Assembly: GCA_032164245.1 (NCBI GenBank) | Contig: JAVMKO010000005.1 | Coordinates: forward strand, 59,877,442 to 59,941,441 | Origin: Sternotherus odoratus | Lineage: Eukaryota > Chordata > Testudines > Kinosternidae | Reading direction: 5' to 3' | DNA: 64,000 bases | Shown here: piece by piece, positions 46,901 through 54,045 of the stretch | Numbering within the stretch: position 1 is the first letter of the stretch | How the letters are laid out: each line of letters starts with the position of its first letter | The notes under the pieces: generated by a model | Told to the model about the DNA's origin: nothing | The model's input: only the letters and a program-made list of their open reading frames with translations | The model's database searches: none | Program-made: the position numbers and the translations under genes

Positions 46901-49466
46901 TTTTTACTGCTACAATAAAAGCTTCAGCCTCACATCTTCAGCCTACTATATATGGTAGTTGAAGGGAGGAAAACAATATTTTAGAAACTTTGAAATACTT
47001 GGGTTTTGAGAGAACAGTATGACCAAAAATAAATTAAGTGTTTTTGCAATTGAAAGCATATGTGGTTTTATTTTAATTTTTTAGCTTTGTGAAATCTCTG
47101 TTTGTTTAAGGAAAAAAATGCACGGCTTTTAGGTTTTTTAAAAAATCGCTAGTAAAGACAAGGCTGTGAAGTGCGGAGATGTTGCTGTTGTGACCTCTCA
47201 TTTCCATAGACCTACAGTAGACTCTCGATTTATCCAGGATGATAGGGAAAAAATTAATCCTGGTTAATAAAATCCTGGATAATCACCATCCATAGGAAAT
47301 ATGGGGGGGGGGGGGGGTTGGTTCACCAGCCACCCTGCGCCAGGGGAAGGGGGTTTTGGTTCACTTGCTGCCCTGCGACCTGGTAGGGGTTTTTTGTGTG
47401 TGTGCTTGGGGCGGCAACAAAGCCAGAGCCGGCCCTGCGAGTTACGCGTATTTTTTTTGACACCCTGATTAATCCACATTCTGATTAACCCGATCCTGGA
47501 TAATCGAGAGTCTACTGTATGTTGGAGCTTGCCTTTGTCACAAGTTAAAATGGATTTGCTGGTCTCATTGAACTTTCATGCCCCTTTTTATCACTATCCT
47601 AAAACCACATGGTTTGGTACCAGTGAACCTATTTGGTAATCTGTGCTCAGGAGAAGCGCAGGACTAGAATAATATCAATGTCTGATCTTTAACTGTCTCA
47701 TCTTCGAGATCATAGGAGTCATCAGTGACTAGAATAGCGGTTCTCAAACTTATTGAGACTGTGACCCCTTTTTGTGCTCCGGCGGGGGGGCGCGACCCCT
47801 CCGCTGAAAAGCCACCGATTTTTTTTTTTTTAAAAAACAAACAAACAAAAACAAAAAAAGCTGACCCCGCGCCCCGGCTCCCCATCCCCGCCACGGGCGG
47901 GCTGTCGGCTGCGAGCCGGCCCCAGTCACCATGAGTTGCGGCGGCAGGAGCTCGCGACCCCCCGGGGAGCGCTCGGCGACCCCCCGGGGGGTCGCGACCC
48001 CCTGTTTGAGAAACCCTGGACCAGATCATCTCCTTAAATCAGTAAATTATTTTGTATTGTATGATGTACCCATAATGAAATGTAATCTGAGAAAATTGAA
48101 CTCTTGAATTTTCAAAAATGGCCCAATTTTTTGCGAAAAACATGAGTTTTACTGTTTTTTGAACATGTGCACACACACAACCTTTTTCCAAAATTTGTTT
48201 TCAACCCAAACTAGTTTTGATAGAAACATTGCAAAAGTTTGAGTGTTTGGAGGGTGGGGGAGTGAGCGTAATTTGAAAAGCCATTTCATGGCAAATTATT
48301 TGAAAATCAGTTTTGGTGAAAGGCTCAAAATGATATTAAATTTTCACACTAAAGTCTGTGGTAAATATTTTATCCCTTTGGCACAGTTAAATGTCAATTA
48401 AACATACAAAAAGCTTTCAAAGTGGAATATTGACTGAAAGACAGAGATGGGGTCAGAGTATTTGATGTTCAAAGGAATGGAATGCAAGTCATATGAGCAA
48501 AGACTGAAGAAACTGGGTATGTTTAGTTTGGAAAAGAGGAAATTTGGAGGGGAGGGAGATCTGATAGTGGTTTTCAAATACTTGAAAGGTTTCCCTAAAA
48601 AAAAAATGGAGAAAAGTATTTTTCTCTCTTGTCACAGAGGGCAGGACAAAGAACACTGTGTTCAAACTACTTGCATAGCAGATTTAGATTAAATTCTTAG
48701 GAAAAACCTCCTAACTGTAAGAACAATAGGACAATGGAACAGACTGCCTAGGGAGGTTGTGGAAGCTCCTACACTGGAGGTTGGATAGCCATCTGTCTTG
48801 GATGGCTTAGACACAACAAATCCTGCATTTTGGCAGAGGGTTAGACTGAGTAAATGACCCTTGAGGTCGCTTCTAACTCTCTGATTTTATAAATCTTCAT
48901 ATTGAATCTCTGAACTGGGCAGAAAAATGGAAATATCTGAAATGTTTAAAAGTAATGGAAGTGTTGGACCTACCTGTACCTGGCTCCCCACTTTGACACA
49001 CAGAAGTCATATGATTGTTCCCAGCCCTGTAGAAGTGTTACATGAGAGCATCTCTTTTTTTTTTTTTTTTTAAATAATACCTAGTTTTTTGTTTTATGGA
49101 CCAGATTATGCCACACTTACTCCCATTGGGTAGTGTGTAGCTATTTGGATGAGAAGTCCCTGAGCCTGTAAATTGTCTTAAGCATAACTTCACTCACATG
49201 AGTAGTTTCATTAATTTTGATGGAAACACACATTTGAGAAGAGTTACACATTGCAGAAGAATTGGAGCCTGACTAAGGGTAGCAGAATCTGGCCCTTTAC
49301 TCTGAGCAGCCTCACAATTTGGTAATCTCCAGAATGTGCATTTTTCCCTCCCAGACTGCTTACGGGTTTTGTGTCTTTTTGTGTTTGTCTTTAGATTTTT
49401 GGGATTTTCCTGGCCAGGTCACTGATTTCAGATATTGAAGTTGTAAAGGCAGGTCATCCTTTCTGA
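14498..49466 (+). CDS. TSPAN14: Tetraspanin-14, complete coding gene in eight exons
   Basis: Eight exons with GT-AG borders, all a multiple of three long, join to a 270-residue tetraspanin, the length I recall for the human protein. Seen: four membrane segments (about residues 18-40, 62-84, 94-115, 232-255); CCG at 153-155 and PFSCC at 183-187 in the large extracellular loop; eight loop cysteines (153, 154, 170, 180, 186, 187, 200, 221), which defines the TspanC8 group; two N-glycosylation sequons (N169, N172); membrane-side cysteines (13, 80, 89, 95) suited to palmitoylation. Known for the family: TspanC8 proteins bind ADAM10 and control its ER exit, surface delivery and substrate choice. 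The start MHYYRYSN and the end VKAGHPF fit TSPAN14 rather than TSPAN5 or TSPAN17. The introns are 18.1, 6.6, 0.8, 3.1, 2.3, 0.7 and 2.5 kb. No break or frameshift is seen. The 5' non-coding exon(s) and promoter were not found. Confidence 0.97.
15318..15853. mobile_element. MITE with long inverted ends
   Basis: The left arm (about 15321-15392, with TTACTCACCTTGTGCAGTAA and CCTATGGGTGTTCCGCT) returns inverted at about 15776-15850 (GAAGTGGAGCTCCCATAGGG and CACTGCACAAGGTGAATAAC). The arms are near 70 bases each. A tRNA-like repeat (15588-15772) lies in between. Target duplication not determined. Confidence 0.65.
15588..15772 (+). repeat. tRNA-like interspersed repeat, copy 1
   Basis: It contains TTTTAGTTCATGTGGTAGAG, like an A box, and GGTCCCAGGTTCAGTTCC, like a B box, as in a tRNA-derived SINE. 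Before that comes a leader with CTAGTGGTGCTGAGACCACT. Two more copies lie at 38191-38381 and 38465-38646. Confidence 0.55.
15854..18162. other. TSPAN14 intron 1, left part
   Basis: No exon seen. A piece at 16420-16515 (CACCGGGGTATAAATTGACA, GACTTACACCAGCTGGGGAT) is an old reptile repeat; a similar piece in the other orientation is at 56705-56815. The rest has no feature I recognise. Confidence 0.45.
18163..18295 (+). repeat. Partial interspersed repeat
   Basis: The stretch opening AGGGTTGCCAACTTTCTAAT and followed by ACACCCTTGCCTCACCC is the left part of a common turtle repeat. The right end is missing. Confidence 0.45.
18698..19388 (+). mobile_element. tRNA-derived SINE with CR1-like tail, split by an LTR
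   Basis: The head (18698-18769) has GGATAGCTCAGTGGTTTGAG (A box) and GGGTTGTGAGTTCAGTCC (B box). The tail (19282-19388) has TTGGTCCTGCTTTGAGCAGG and the CR1-like ending CCTTCCAACTCTGAGATTCT. Head and tail are contiguous in an intact copy; here 512 bases of LTR separate them. Confidence 0.9.
18770..19281 (-). mobile_element. Solo LTR of an endogenous retrovirus-like element
   Basis: Read on the minus strand it begins TGTTAGGACCGGAAG and ends CCCCCTGCAACA, the usual TG...CA borders. AATAAA lies at 18847-18842, about 75 bases before its end, followed by GAGGCCTCGTTTCTCCCGGC, as expected of R-U5. It sits in the SINE after GGGGG; on the other side TCGGG follows, a likely mutated 5-base duplication. 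No internal genes remain, so it is a recombined solo LTR. Confidence 0.8.
19389..20067. other. Intron 1 stretch
   Basis: A short relic at 19455-19520 (GAGAGACCCCAACTAAGATC) resembles an old amniote repeat tail. Otherwise nothing seen. Confidence 0.4.
20071..20259. mobile_element. Short PIF/Harbinger-like MITE
   Basis: The left end GGCCTGGGCTACACTTAAAA and the right end TGTAGTGTAGACATTCCC are inverted-like. Both are flanked by TAA (20068-20070, 20260-20262), a target of the TWA kind used by Harbinger elements. It is a widespread turtle repeat type. Superfamily assignment is tentative. Confidence 0.65.
20263..21548. other. Intron 1 stretch
   Basis: No exon or identifiable repeat seen. Confidence 0.4.
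21549..22556 (-). mobile_element. CR1 LINE, 5'-truncated second copy
   Basis: The 3' end is at left (GGTTGGAAGAGACCTCAGG) and the sequence runs to the part of the reverse transcriptase after the catalytic box ([20 protein letters not shown] on the minus strand, 22338-22230). Several frameshifts. More diverged than the copy at 7545-8545. Confidence 0.9.
22557..23394. other. Intron 1 stretch
   Basis: A T run at 22594-22609 only; no exon or identifiable repeat. Confidence 0.4.
23395..23525 (+). repeat. Common turtle interspersed repeat fragment
   Basis: TGTAGTTGTAGCTATGTCGG, AGAGAGACAAGGTGGGTGAG and the later TGTTACCTCACCCACC are words of a known abundant turtle repeat type. It is flanked on the right by a gene-free stretch and a GA microsatellite (23692-23712). 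Confidence 0.45.
23692..23712 (+). repeat. (GA)n microsatellite
   Basis: About ten GA units in a row. Short and simple. Confidence 0.9.
23760..24015. repeat. Interspersed repeat with TGCAGTGTAGA motifs
   Basis: TTACACTGCAATAAAAACC at the left and TTAATTGCAGTGTAGACATG at the right are inverted-like ends. A third such motif (TTTTATTGCAGTGTAG) lies near 23835, and AAAGTGTAGACTACAATG near 23916. It looks like a MITE or a pair of them. Confidence 0.5.
24159..24275. mobile_element. Palindromic hAT MITE, second copy
   Basis: Ends TTGGGTGATCAGATAT and TGTCTGGTCACCCTA; perfect 8-base duplication GATGCAAT at 24151-24158 and 24276-24283. Same family as 10108-10220, opposite orientation. Confidence 0.88.
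24284..25152. other. Intron 1 stretch
   Basis: No exon, RNA gene or named repeat seen. Confidence 0.4.
25161..25457. mobile_element. hAT MITE (297 bp), perfect target duplication
   Basis: The left end CAGTGGTCGGCAACCTTTC and the right end ATAGGTTGCTTATCTCTG are inverted. CTCTAAGC flanks both sides (25153-25160 and 25458-25465). Confidence 0.9.
25589..26054. mobile_element. Pogo/Tigger-like element with a GC-rich tandem array inside
   Basis: The ends CAGTAAACCCTCGATTTAAC and TAAATGGAGGTTTTACTG are inverted and flanked by TA. The core (about 25688-25915) is a tandem array with a unit near 48 bases (GGCTCCCGGCTGCCGCCC, CAGGCAGCGGGCGGGCTGGC). A long minus-strand open frame crosses it only because the array has no stops. 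Confidence 0.85.
26057..28366. other. Intron 1 stretch
   Basis: No exon recognised. A long T run lies at 28325-28348 just before the next element. Open frames here have no domain that I know. Confidence 0.4.
28369..29588. mobile_element. Pogo/Tigger-like element (1.22 kb) with a large GC-rich inverted and direct repeat core
   Basis: The ends CAGTGAAACCTCGATTTAAC and TTAAATCGAGGGTTTACTG, with TA on both sides, match the family at 25589. The middle (28530-29500) repeats blocks such as GGCGGGAGCTGTCA and CCGGCTCCCCTGCAGCGGG in both directions, separated by long runs of C or G. Open frames of more than 200 codons are artefacts of this composition. The relation of the core to the ends is like that in the smaller copy, but the array is a different sequence. 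Confidence 0.82.
30061..30247 (-). mobile_element. tRNA-derived SINE with CR1-like tail, minus strand
   Basis: Read on the minus strand, GGATAGCTCAGTGGTTTGAG and GGGTTGTGAGTTCAATCC are the A and B box regions and the sequence ends in a CR1-like tail. A C run of about 19 bases at its head (30239-30255) is likely slippage. Same family as 18698-19388. Confidence 0.9.
30256..32635. other. Intron 1, right end
   Basis: A CR1 3' tail, plus strand, lies at 31580-31650 (GTCAGACTAGAAGATCATAA, then CTATGACTCTATGAC). Nothing else recognised up to the exon 2 acceptor. Confidence 0.5.
32636..32686 (+). CDS. TSPAN14: TSPAN14 coding exon 2
   Basis: A 51-base exon between TTCTGTAG and GTAAGA codes residues 28-44 ([17 protein letters not shown]), the rest of membrane segment 1 and the start of the small loop. 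Phase 0 on both sides. It follows an 18 kb intron rich in repeats. Confidence 0.95.
33017..33077 (+). repeat. Tandem duplication of a 30 bp unit
   Basis: A unit opening TACAGGTATACAATTTGATA occurs twice in a row, identical, in TSPAN14 intron 2. Confidence 0.95.
33272..33565. mobile_element. hAT MITE (294 bp), perfect target duplication
   Basis: The left end CAGCGGGTCTCAAACTTACC and the right end CAGTTTGAGAACCCCTG are inverted. TTGTAGGC flanks it (33264-33271, 33566-33573). The core has inverted CCGAAAAGCCGCCGAA-like words. Same broad family as 47735-48018. Confidence 0.9.
33660..33770 (+). repeat. Common turtle interspersed repeat, second place
   Basis: ACGAAAGCTTATGCTTCAAT and TTAGTCTTTAAGGTGCCACA are variants of the sequence at 4620-4800. 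Confidence 0.6.
33771..35580. other. TSPAN14 intron 2 stretch
   Basis: No exon, RNA gene or repeat that I can name. Confidence 0.4.
35584..36238. mobile_element. Short PIF/Harbinger-like element with tandem and inverted GC-rich core
   Basis: The left end GGGTACGTCTTCACTAC and the right end CGTAGTAAAGACATGCCT are inverted; TTA flanks both sides (35581-35583, 36239-36241). Inside, CCCGCATTGCACTGTGGGTA is repeated three times in a row (about 35728-35802), followed by GC-rich blocks in both orientations (35810-36020). Arms of TCGATTT words form hairpins at both ends. Superfamily tentative. Confidence 0.65.
36242..36836. other. TSPAN14 intron 2 stretch
   Basis: No exon or named repeat seen. Confidence 0.4.
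36839..37145. mobile_element. Pogo-like MITE, copy 1 (307 bp)
   Basis: Ends CAGTAGACTTGATTATCC and GGATAA-type TCGAGAGTCTACTG, TA on both sides. It contains a (GT)n run (about 37012-37040). Very similar to 47215-47517 and in the same orientation. Confidence 0.88.
37569..37612 (+). repeat. (GTTT)n microsatellite
   Basis: About eleven GTTT units in a row. Confidence 0.95.
37613..38190. other. TSPAN14 intron 2 stretch
   Basis: Several plus-strand codons read openly (37574-37891), but half of this is the microsatellite and no domain is seen. A relic with GATCAGGGCTTCATCATACT at about 37262 resembles an old amniote repeat. Confidence 0.4.
38191..38381 (+). repeat. tRNA-like interspersed repeat, copy 2
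   Basis: TTTTAACTCACGTGGTAGAG and GGTCCCAGGTTTGATCCC mark the A-like and B-like boxes. Related to 15588-15772. Confidence 0.55.
38465..38646 (+). repeat. tRNA-like interspersed repeat, copy 3
   Basis: TTTTAGCACATGCTGTAGAG and GTTCCCGGTTCAATCCTGCC mark the boxes. Copies 2 and 3 stand in direct orientation about 275 bases apart, so they may be a tandem duplication of a larger unit. Confidence 0.55.
38647..39275. other. End of TSPAN14 intron 2
   Basis: A poly-C run at 38769-38783 is the only mark. The exon 3 acceptor ends the stretch. Confidence 0.4.
39276..39422 (+). CDS. TSPAN14: TSPAN14 coding exon 3
   Basis: A 147-base exon between TCTTTAG and GTAAGT codes residues 45-93: the small extracellular loop ([13 protein letters not shown]), membrane segment 2 and the short inner loop with the tetraspanin motif GCVGALREN. 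Phase 0 on both sides. Confidence 0.97.
39423..40266. other. TSPAN14 intron 3
   Basis: A G-rich tract lies at 39538-39580. No other feature seen. Confidence 0.5.
40267..40437 (+). CDS. TSPAN14: TSPAN14 coding exon 4
   Basis: A 171-base exon between TTTTGAAG and GTAAGT codes residues 94-150: membrane segment 3 with its conserved glutamate ([10 protein letters not shown]) and helix A of the large loop, including [15 protein letters not shown], which is shared by the TspanC8 proteins. Confidence 0.97.
40947..40980 (+). repeat. (GT)n microsatellite
   Basis: About sixteen GT units, in TSPAN14 intron 4. Confidence 0.95.
41905..42440. mobile_element. Truncated copy of the 5165-7536 hAT element
   Basis: It shares the CTCCTCCAGTCCAGCC / TGCTGCAACCCCC repeats and the right end GCCGTATCCGGCCCACGG and TTTGGAGAGCCCTG. 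The left end and target duplication were not found, so the left part is missing. The first 250 bases are an imperfect tandem array. Confidence 0.75.
42683..43360. mobile_element. hAT element (678 bp), perfect target duplication
   Basis: The ends CAATGGTTTTCAAACTGCGG and AAAGTTTGAAAACACTG are inverted. GTCTAGGG lies on both sides (42675-42682, 43361-43368). No transposase seen in the interior. Confidence 0.9.
43375..43530 (+). mobile_element. MIR relic next to exon 5
   Basis: CTGTGTGGCTTTAGAAAAGT, CACTTTACCTCTCTGCGTCA, GTTTCTCTATCTGTTAAACT and TCACAGGACTATTATGAAGA follow the MIR core in order. MIR is an old amniote SINE. It ends roughly 50 bases before exon 5. Confidence 0.85.
43582..43707 (+). 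CDS. TSPAN14: TSPAN14 coding exon 5 (CCG and PxSCC motifs)
   Basis: A 126-base exon between GTGTTGCAG and GTGAGT codes residues 151-192. It holds six of the eight loop cysteines, the CCG signature, both N-glycosylation sequons and the PFSCC motif. This part of the loop is where TspanC8 members differ and meet partners. A MIR relic ends roughly 50 bases upstream of the acceptor. Confidence 0.97.
43708..44878. other. TSPAN14 intron 5, left part
   Basis: No repeat or exon recognised. Confidence 0.4.
44879..45371. mobile_element. Possible solo LTR or other retroelement fragment (493 bp)
   Basis: It starts TGTGGTAGATCCAGGGCAG and ends GCCACCTTGTCACA, with CTTG before and after (44875-44878, 45372-45375). 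It is GC-rich with GAGGAGTG and GTGAGTTGG repeats, unlike its AT-rich neighbours. No AATAAA was seen in it, so the LTR reading is only likely. Confidence 0.4.
45376..46054. other. TSPAN14 intron 5, right part
   Basis: Nothing recognised except a C run serving the exon 6 acceptor. Confidence 0.4.
46055..46099 (+). CDS. TSPAN14: TSPAN14 coding exon 6
   Basis: A 45-base exon after a C-rich tract and TCTCAG, before GTGAGC, codes residues 193-207 ([15 protein letters not shown]) with loop cysteine 200. Too short to find by open reading frame; placed by splice sites and family pattern. Confidence 0.95.
46100..46765. other. TSPAN14 intron 6
   Basis: No repeat or RNA seen. Confidence 0.4.
46766..46885 (+). 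CDS. TSPAN14: TSPAN14 coding exon 7
   Basis: A 120-base exon between CTACACAG and GTCAGT codes residues 208-247: the end of the large loop with cysteine 221 (TKGC), then [11 protein letters not shown] and the start of membrane segment 4. Phase 0 on both sides. Confidence 0.96.
47215..47517. mobile_element. Pogo-like MITE, copy 2 (303 bp)
   Basis: Ends CAGTAGACTCTCGATTTATC and GATAATCGAGAGTCTACTG, TA on both sides. It is close in sequence and order to 36839-37145. Confidence 0.9.
47735..48018. mobile_element. hAT MITE (284 bp)
   Basis: The ends TAGCGGTTCTCAAACTTATT and TGTTTGAGAAACCCTG are inverted; the flanks GACTAGAA and GACCAGAT agree in 6 of 8 bases. GTGACCCCTTTTT and GGGGGTCGCGACCCCC show it belongs to the same family as 33272-33565. 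Confidence 0.8.
48445..48900 (+). mobile_element. CR1 LINE 3' fragment, plus strand, decayed
   Basis: It reads [17 protein letters not shown], then [13 protein letters not shown], and further on AGACTGCCTAGGGAGGTTGT and GACCCTTGAGGTCGCTTCTA. This is the end of the CR1 reverse transcriptase and its 3' tail. Old and frame-broken. Confidence 0.88.
49395..49466 (+). CDS. TSPAN14: TSPAN14 last coding exon with stop
   Basis: After GTCTTTAG the exon codes residues 248-270 and TGA. It completes membrane segment 4 ([10 protein letters not shown]) and the short cytoplasmic tail [12 protein letters not shown], typical of TSPAN14. Confidence 0.96.
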   Translation: MFGIFLARSLISDIEVVKAGHPF

Positions 49467-52400
49467 AGACGAAAGCAGACACCAGCTATGAAGACAAATA
49501 CATTTCACTACTATTGATTTGACAGCAACGTGAAAAAAAATTGAGAGACACGCAGGCCTTGGAGTGCTCTAGGTTTTAAAAGCCTTATTTTTGTATCAGC
49601 CAGATGTTAATCTGCTTCTGCTTTTGCTGCAGGCTGGTGCAGAAAGAACACACTGCTTCCTCTCCCTAATCCCCTTCTCCCCAACACAACCTCTGTTTCT
49701 TTTTCCAAAGGGAAGACTAGATTTAAACCACTTTTGATATGGAAGAGATTCCCCTAAACCTATGAGGGATGGACTGAAAGACTCCAGTAAGCAGAAATGG
49801 AAACTGCTATAAACCAGCTCCTTACCTTGGAGAACTTGCTGCTGTAAGGGCTGTTTTGTCTTGGCTCCCAGCTATCATCATTGGAGGTTGCAAATGTTGC
49901 ATTCATTATGTGGATCATAGCTGCATCTGTTGTGCTGTTTGTCATGGTCTTAGAAGAGAGTGTCCTAAAGATCGACAATGACTGCGTTGATAGACTAGGC
50001 AAAGGAGGTACTTAATGCCTATTCTCAAAACATTGTAGTCTGTTCTCAGAACACCAAGCATTTCATTGCATCCTATTTGAATGGAAAGCCCAGGGCAGTT
50101 ACGTCATTGGATTATTGGGAGTCATGATAGTCTTGGTATTAGAGACCATAAAGAAATGTCATTAAGTCTCTAGTTGTCAGATGGAACCTCAGCTGTGCAG
50201 AAGTAGGGAATGTCCCTCTATGACCCGAGCTAATGTAGATATTTCAGTAGGGATTCAAATGCTTGAGTAACAGAAGCCACTTATTTTGAAAGTTCTTGCC
50301 AATGTGAGTTTCTCAAGAGGGAGTAATTTAATTATACATTGATAGCATATTTGGAAATCTTTTCATGAGGGTAGATGAATTTTCTGATGCTACTCCTTTT
50401 TAGATGTTTGTAAATAGTTTTAATTTATAGAGGAGAAAATCTCATTGTTTGCTTCCACTGTTTTGTAGAGCAATTACTTTTAAAAAGAGTGGTATCTGCT
50501 GGGCTGAAAGCATTTATAAATGCTGCTTGGTACAAGCGATCACTGAATATGCGATTGTATCCATCGAGCGCTCTAGTCTGCCATCTGTTCTCTTTCACAC
50601 CTGCCCCCTGCACTGTTGTTTATCATCATCTTTGGCTGTTAATTTCTATATTCAGACTAAAAGGAAATTCAAGGACAAGCTAAATTCTGTTAGACCTTTG
50701 ATTCGGGATTTTCCAGGCTAGTCAAAAGCTAATATAACATACATGAGAGTCTAGTGGAGCACTGGAGTTACTAGCATTAATTTATTTAAAAAAATCCTTT
50801 GAGTGCATTGTTGTTTCCCATTCCATTTGTCCTTTGCTGCTCAGCCTTTCCTGAAAAAATGTCGGATCCAGTCATGCTAAAGAAATGCTTAGTGCTGTGT
50901 CTCCAGAATAATGCTTTAGTCCCTTGCCCAAAGTGAGCGCAACTCCCATTGAAGTCAAATGGGTGTGGCTCCTGTTTACACCAGGGATAAAATTAAGTCC
51001 TTATGACATTTCCTGCAAACTGGTGTGCTTAAGACCTGGTCTAAAGTCCATGGAAGCCAATGGAAAGATTCCCATTGACTTCAGGACACATCCAAAGTCC
51101 ACTGTAGTGGTAGTCCAAACCATTCTTCTGCTCTTCTGTGAAATCAAAAGTCAGAGTAGAATTAACTGTAGAAGCTGAAATGTCTGATACATCATAAGAA
51201 ACTCTTTTCAATAGTTATTGCAGTGTCAATTTTACTATGGGTTATTTACTAACAAACTGTTCACTGCTTGTAATGGCACTCTATTTTTCAGGGATAGCAG
51301 TTACTTGCAGTGCCTAATGTAATGTAAATTCTAGTAAAGTATATATTTTTGTAATTATATTTTACTACATTAATGCTTGTGTTTCCAAAGTGTTATGCTG
51401 TCTTAGAATGCCAAATTTAGGAATATATCTTTTTATATACGTGTTTTAACATTTTGTGCGTTATCTAGGGATTAATGAGCAATTCACTGGAAGAAAGGTG
51501 GTACTAATAGGGATCTGTACCAGCCTTTCTTGAATGAAAGCTAAAAGAAGGCTGCTTTGACATTCTGTGAAACATTTAATGGACAATGCTGTATTTTGTA
51601 TGTGGCTTTCAGTTGACCTTTCATGTTTCTTTTTCTGGCCAATGACTGAAGCAGAAGGGGAAAAGGAAGCCTATCTAAGAATGGCTGATTTCCTCAGAGA
51701 TGAACAAAGAATACAGTGTCTATTGTATTCTTCTGCAAAACCTGAAGGTAAAATCTCCAGGCATATGCTGTGACTTTTTTCCCCCCTTTGATCTGCAACA
51801 AGGAGAAAAACAGTAAGTAGGAGAAGCTGGAAAGGGGGCAAAAGAAGCTGCTTCTACAGAGCCCTGAAAGTGAAGTCTGTGCCATACGTTTGCTATATCT
51901 CTTGCAGTGGCAACAGGCTTAAACTCTCTGCTGATATTTGCATTTAGTAGGTAGCACAGCAATGTCTCTAATTATTGCTTCAAGTTCTTTCACTAAGAAT
52001 GCTGGTTTGCAGTGCCAGACAACCCATGCTTGTGACCTGTGACAATACTGTACAGTAATCCATTTAGTTTGAAAACACTACATTCTGCTTGTGAAATGTA
52101 GCACCTGAATTGCATCTAGGGAATAGATTTCACTATTTTCTGAACTTGTGAAGAGAGAGCACTTTCCTGGAAGACCAATAAAATCAGCAGGCCATTTCTT
52201 TAGCTGGGGAAAAATCAACATCACTCCACTAGCTTCATTGGAACTACCCCAATGGCGGTTGAGGATCTGGACAGGTGTAAGACCTCTCCATAGTTCTCTA
52301 TATCATCAGGTTTCTTCTGGTTGCTTGATGGCAAATTAATGTCCAACTCCTCTTGTCTGATCAGTCATGTCTTCTGTGCAAATTAATATGAAGTGTAGCT

Positions 52401-52548
52401 TTTCACAATTAAGTGCTTATTTCTGTTGCTTTTACTATTATTAACATTTAAAGTTAATATTTACAACACGGCTTCAGTGCTCTTGTAAATAATGCTTAAT
52501 GCCTCAAAAAAGCAGAGAATAGGGTTTTTATATAGTTTTTCACTTTCT

Positions 52549-52690
52549 GCTTTTGAATTTTCAAAAGTGCCTAAATCCCACATATAAGTGACTTGGGGAT
52601 TTAGGAGCCTAAGTGTATTTAAAAGTGATTTTCAATATGGGACTTTGGCTCTTAAGTCACGTAGGTGCTTCTGGAAATTTTGTCCCTAGC
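52549..52690. repeat. Palindrome-like interspersed repeat in the presumed 3' UTR
   Basis: TTCAAAAGTGCCTAAATCCC, GATTTAGGAGCCTAAGTGTA and CTCTTAAGTCACGTAGGTGC are matching inverted words of a known turtle repeat type. Confidence 0.5.
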
Positions 52691-54017
52691 CTTTTTAAAG
52701 AGCAGTTCTGCTGGCATTGGCAAATGTAGTTAGCAAAAACTAGATCCCTGAATTGATGTGAAGCATGAGCATTTGCCTGTTGCTTACTAAACACACCTTT
52801 AAATAGAACATCCTTTATGAACCTGCAGTGCCTTAATTGCTAGAGATATGTGGGTTCTGATTGCCTGAGTCCTGCAAAGCTAACTAGCTAACTGCTTCTG
52901 CTGCCTCTATGGCTCCTAATGAGGAGCAACTCAAATCATTCCACCGCCAAACTTCATAACTGCTTGAAGTTGAGAGCTCAGTGGTAGCATTCAGACCAAG
53001 TCCACCACACTACAATAGAAACCTGTTCAGAGTTTTTTTTTTTTTATGAAGATATCGGATGTGAACTTCTATGACCTGAACTTGAGAGACAAAAGTGGAA
53101 CGAATGGACTGGGCTATGAGAGGACATTTAATTTCTAGGAAGTGAGTGCTTTTATTTCTGGCTTACTTTTTCACCATTCTGAGTGACCGTGATAATAGGC
53201 TTTGGTCTCTTTGTGCACCTGAATTCAGACACACAACTGCTTAAGGATCAAGATGAGAATAGATTCTTTTGTGAGCCCCAGACTGAGCAAAGCACATGAA
53301 AGTGTATCCTCTTCTCAAGGGAGAACCCTTCTCCTGGAAATCTGAACAATCCACCCCATGTTGCAATGACCTTTTCTACAGCACAAGAAGGCAGGAGTGT
53401 GCTCCCACCAGAGTCTGTCAAGGCTGCTCCACAACTCAGCCTGTGCTGTGTGTCAAGCAGCTCCCCTCTCTTCCAGAAGCTAGGCATGTAGCTTTAGCAG
53501 CATTTCGAGTCCACAAAACGATGGATCAAACTCTGCTCCCCAGTTGGTTTCCCTGGGGTTTGGTTTCTTTTTCTTCCAGTACCTTTGTCTTCTAAGCCTT
53601 AAAATAAATTGACTTAATATATCAAACCTCCTGTCTCTCATCACTGGAGCTTTGTTTTCTTTTCAGCTCTGAGACTTGTTGGATCCAATCATCTGTAAAT
53701 TGAGTGTTTTTATTGCTGAGGTTCAAATTCTCTATTGATGCTTTTGATGATCCGCACAAACAAATGAGACGGTGCCTTTAGCAGAGGTGCTTTTGATATG
53801 TTTTTACATTGAGACCTTTTAAATTCACTCTCGTGTTGCACTCCAAGCTGCCAAATGTTGCTTATGATTTATTGCACAGATGCATTCTGTATGGTCTGTC
53901 AATGTCAAAGATTGTAACTGAGTGTTAAAAGCCAGTGTCAAAGTGTTTCAAGGAGAACTGTAAAATGCATTGTAGAGAAACAATGGCTAAATTTGCAAAA
54001 TCCCTAAAATTTGTATA

Positions 54018-54023
54018 AATAAA
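54018..54023 (+). terminator. Candidate TSPAN14 polyadenylation signal
   Basis: A canonical AATAAA is followed about 28 bases later by a T-rich stretch (54050-54084), the arrangement expected of a cleavage site. It is the best-formed signal between the TSPAN14 stop and the convergent gene. Confidence 0.45.
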
Positions 54024-54045
54024 GTTAATTTTCATTACATGTATC

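Larger units (their letters stand above)
49467..54045 (+). other. TSPAN14: Probable TSPAN14 3' UTR
   Basis: No splice-compatible coding sequence follows the stop for about 4.5 kb. The stretch is AT-rich with few recognisable repeats; one is at 50920-51110 (pieces resembling an old reptile repeat with CAATGG-type motifs) and one is a palindrome-like repeat at 52550-52690. It ends near AATAAA at 54018-54023, which is followed by a T-rich run. An earlier AATAAA-like site near 53603 could give a shorter form. The UTR is inferred, not shown. Confidence 0.5.

Noticed and set aside
14498..49466. TSPAN5 or TSPAN17 instead of TSPAN14
   Set aside because: The N-terminus MHYYRYSN, the loop pattern and the C-terminus AGHPF fit TSPAN14; TSPAN5 starts with a different sequence and ends differently.
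51567..51773. 68-codon open frame after the TSPAN14 stop
   Set aside because: Lies in the presumed 3' UTR, has no domain and the tetraspanin is already complete.
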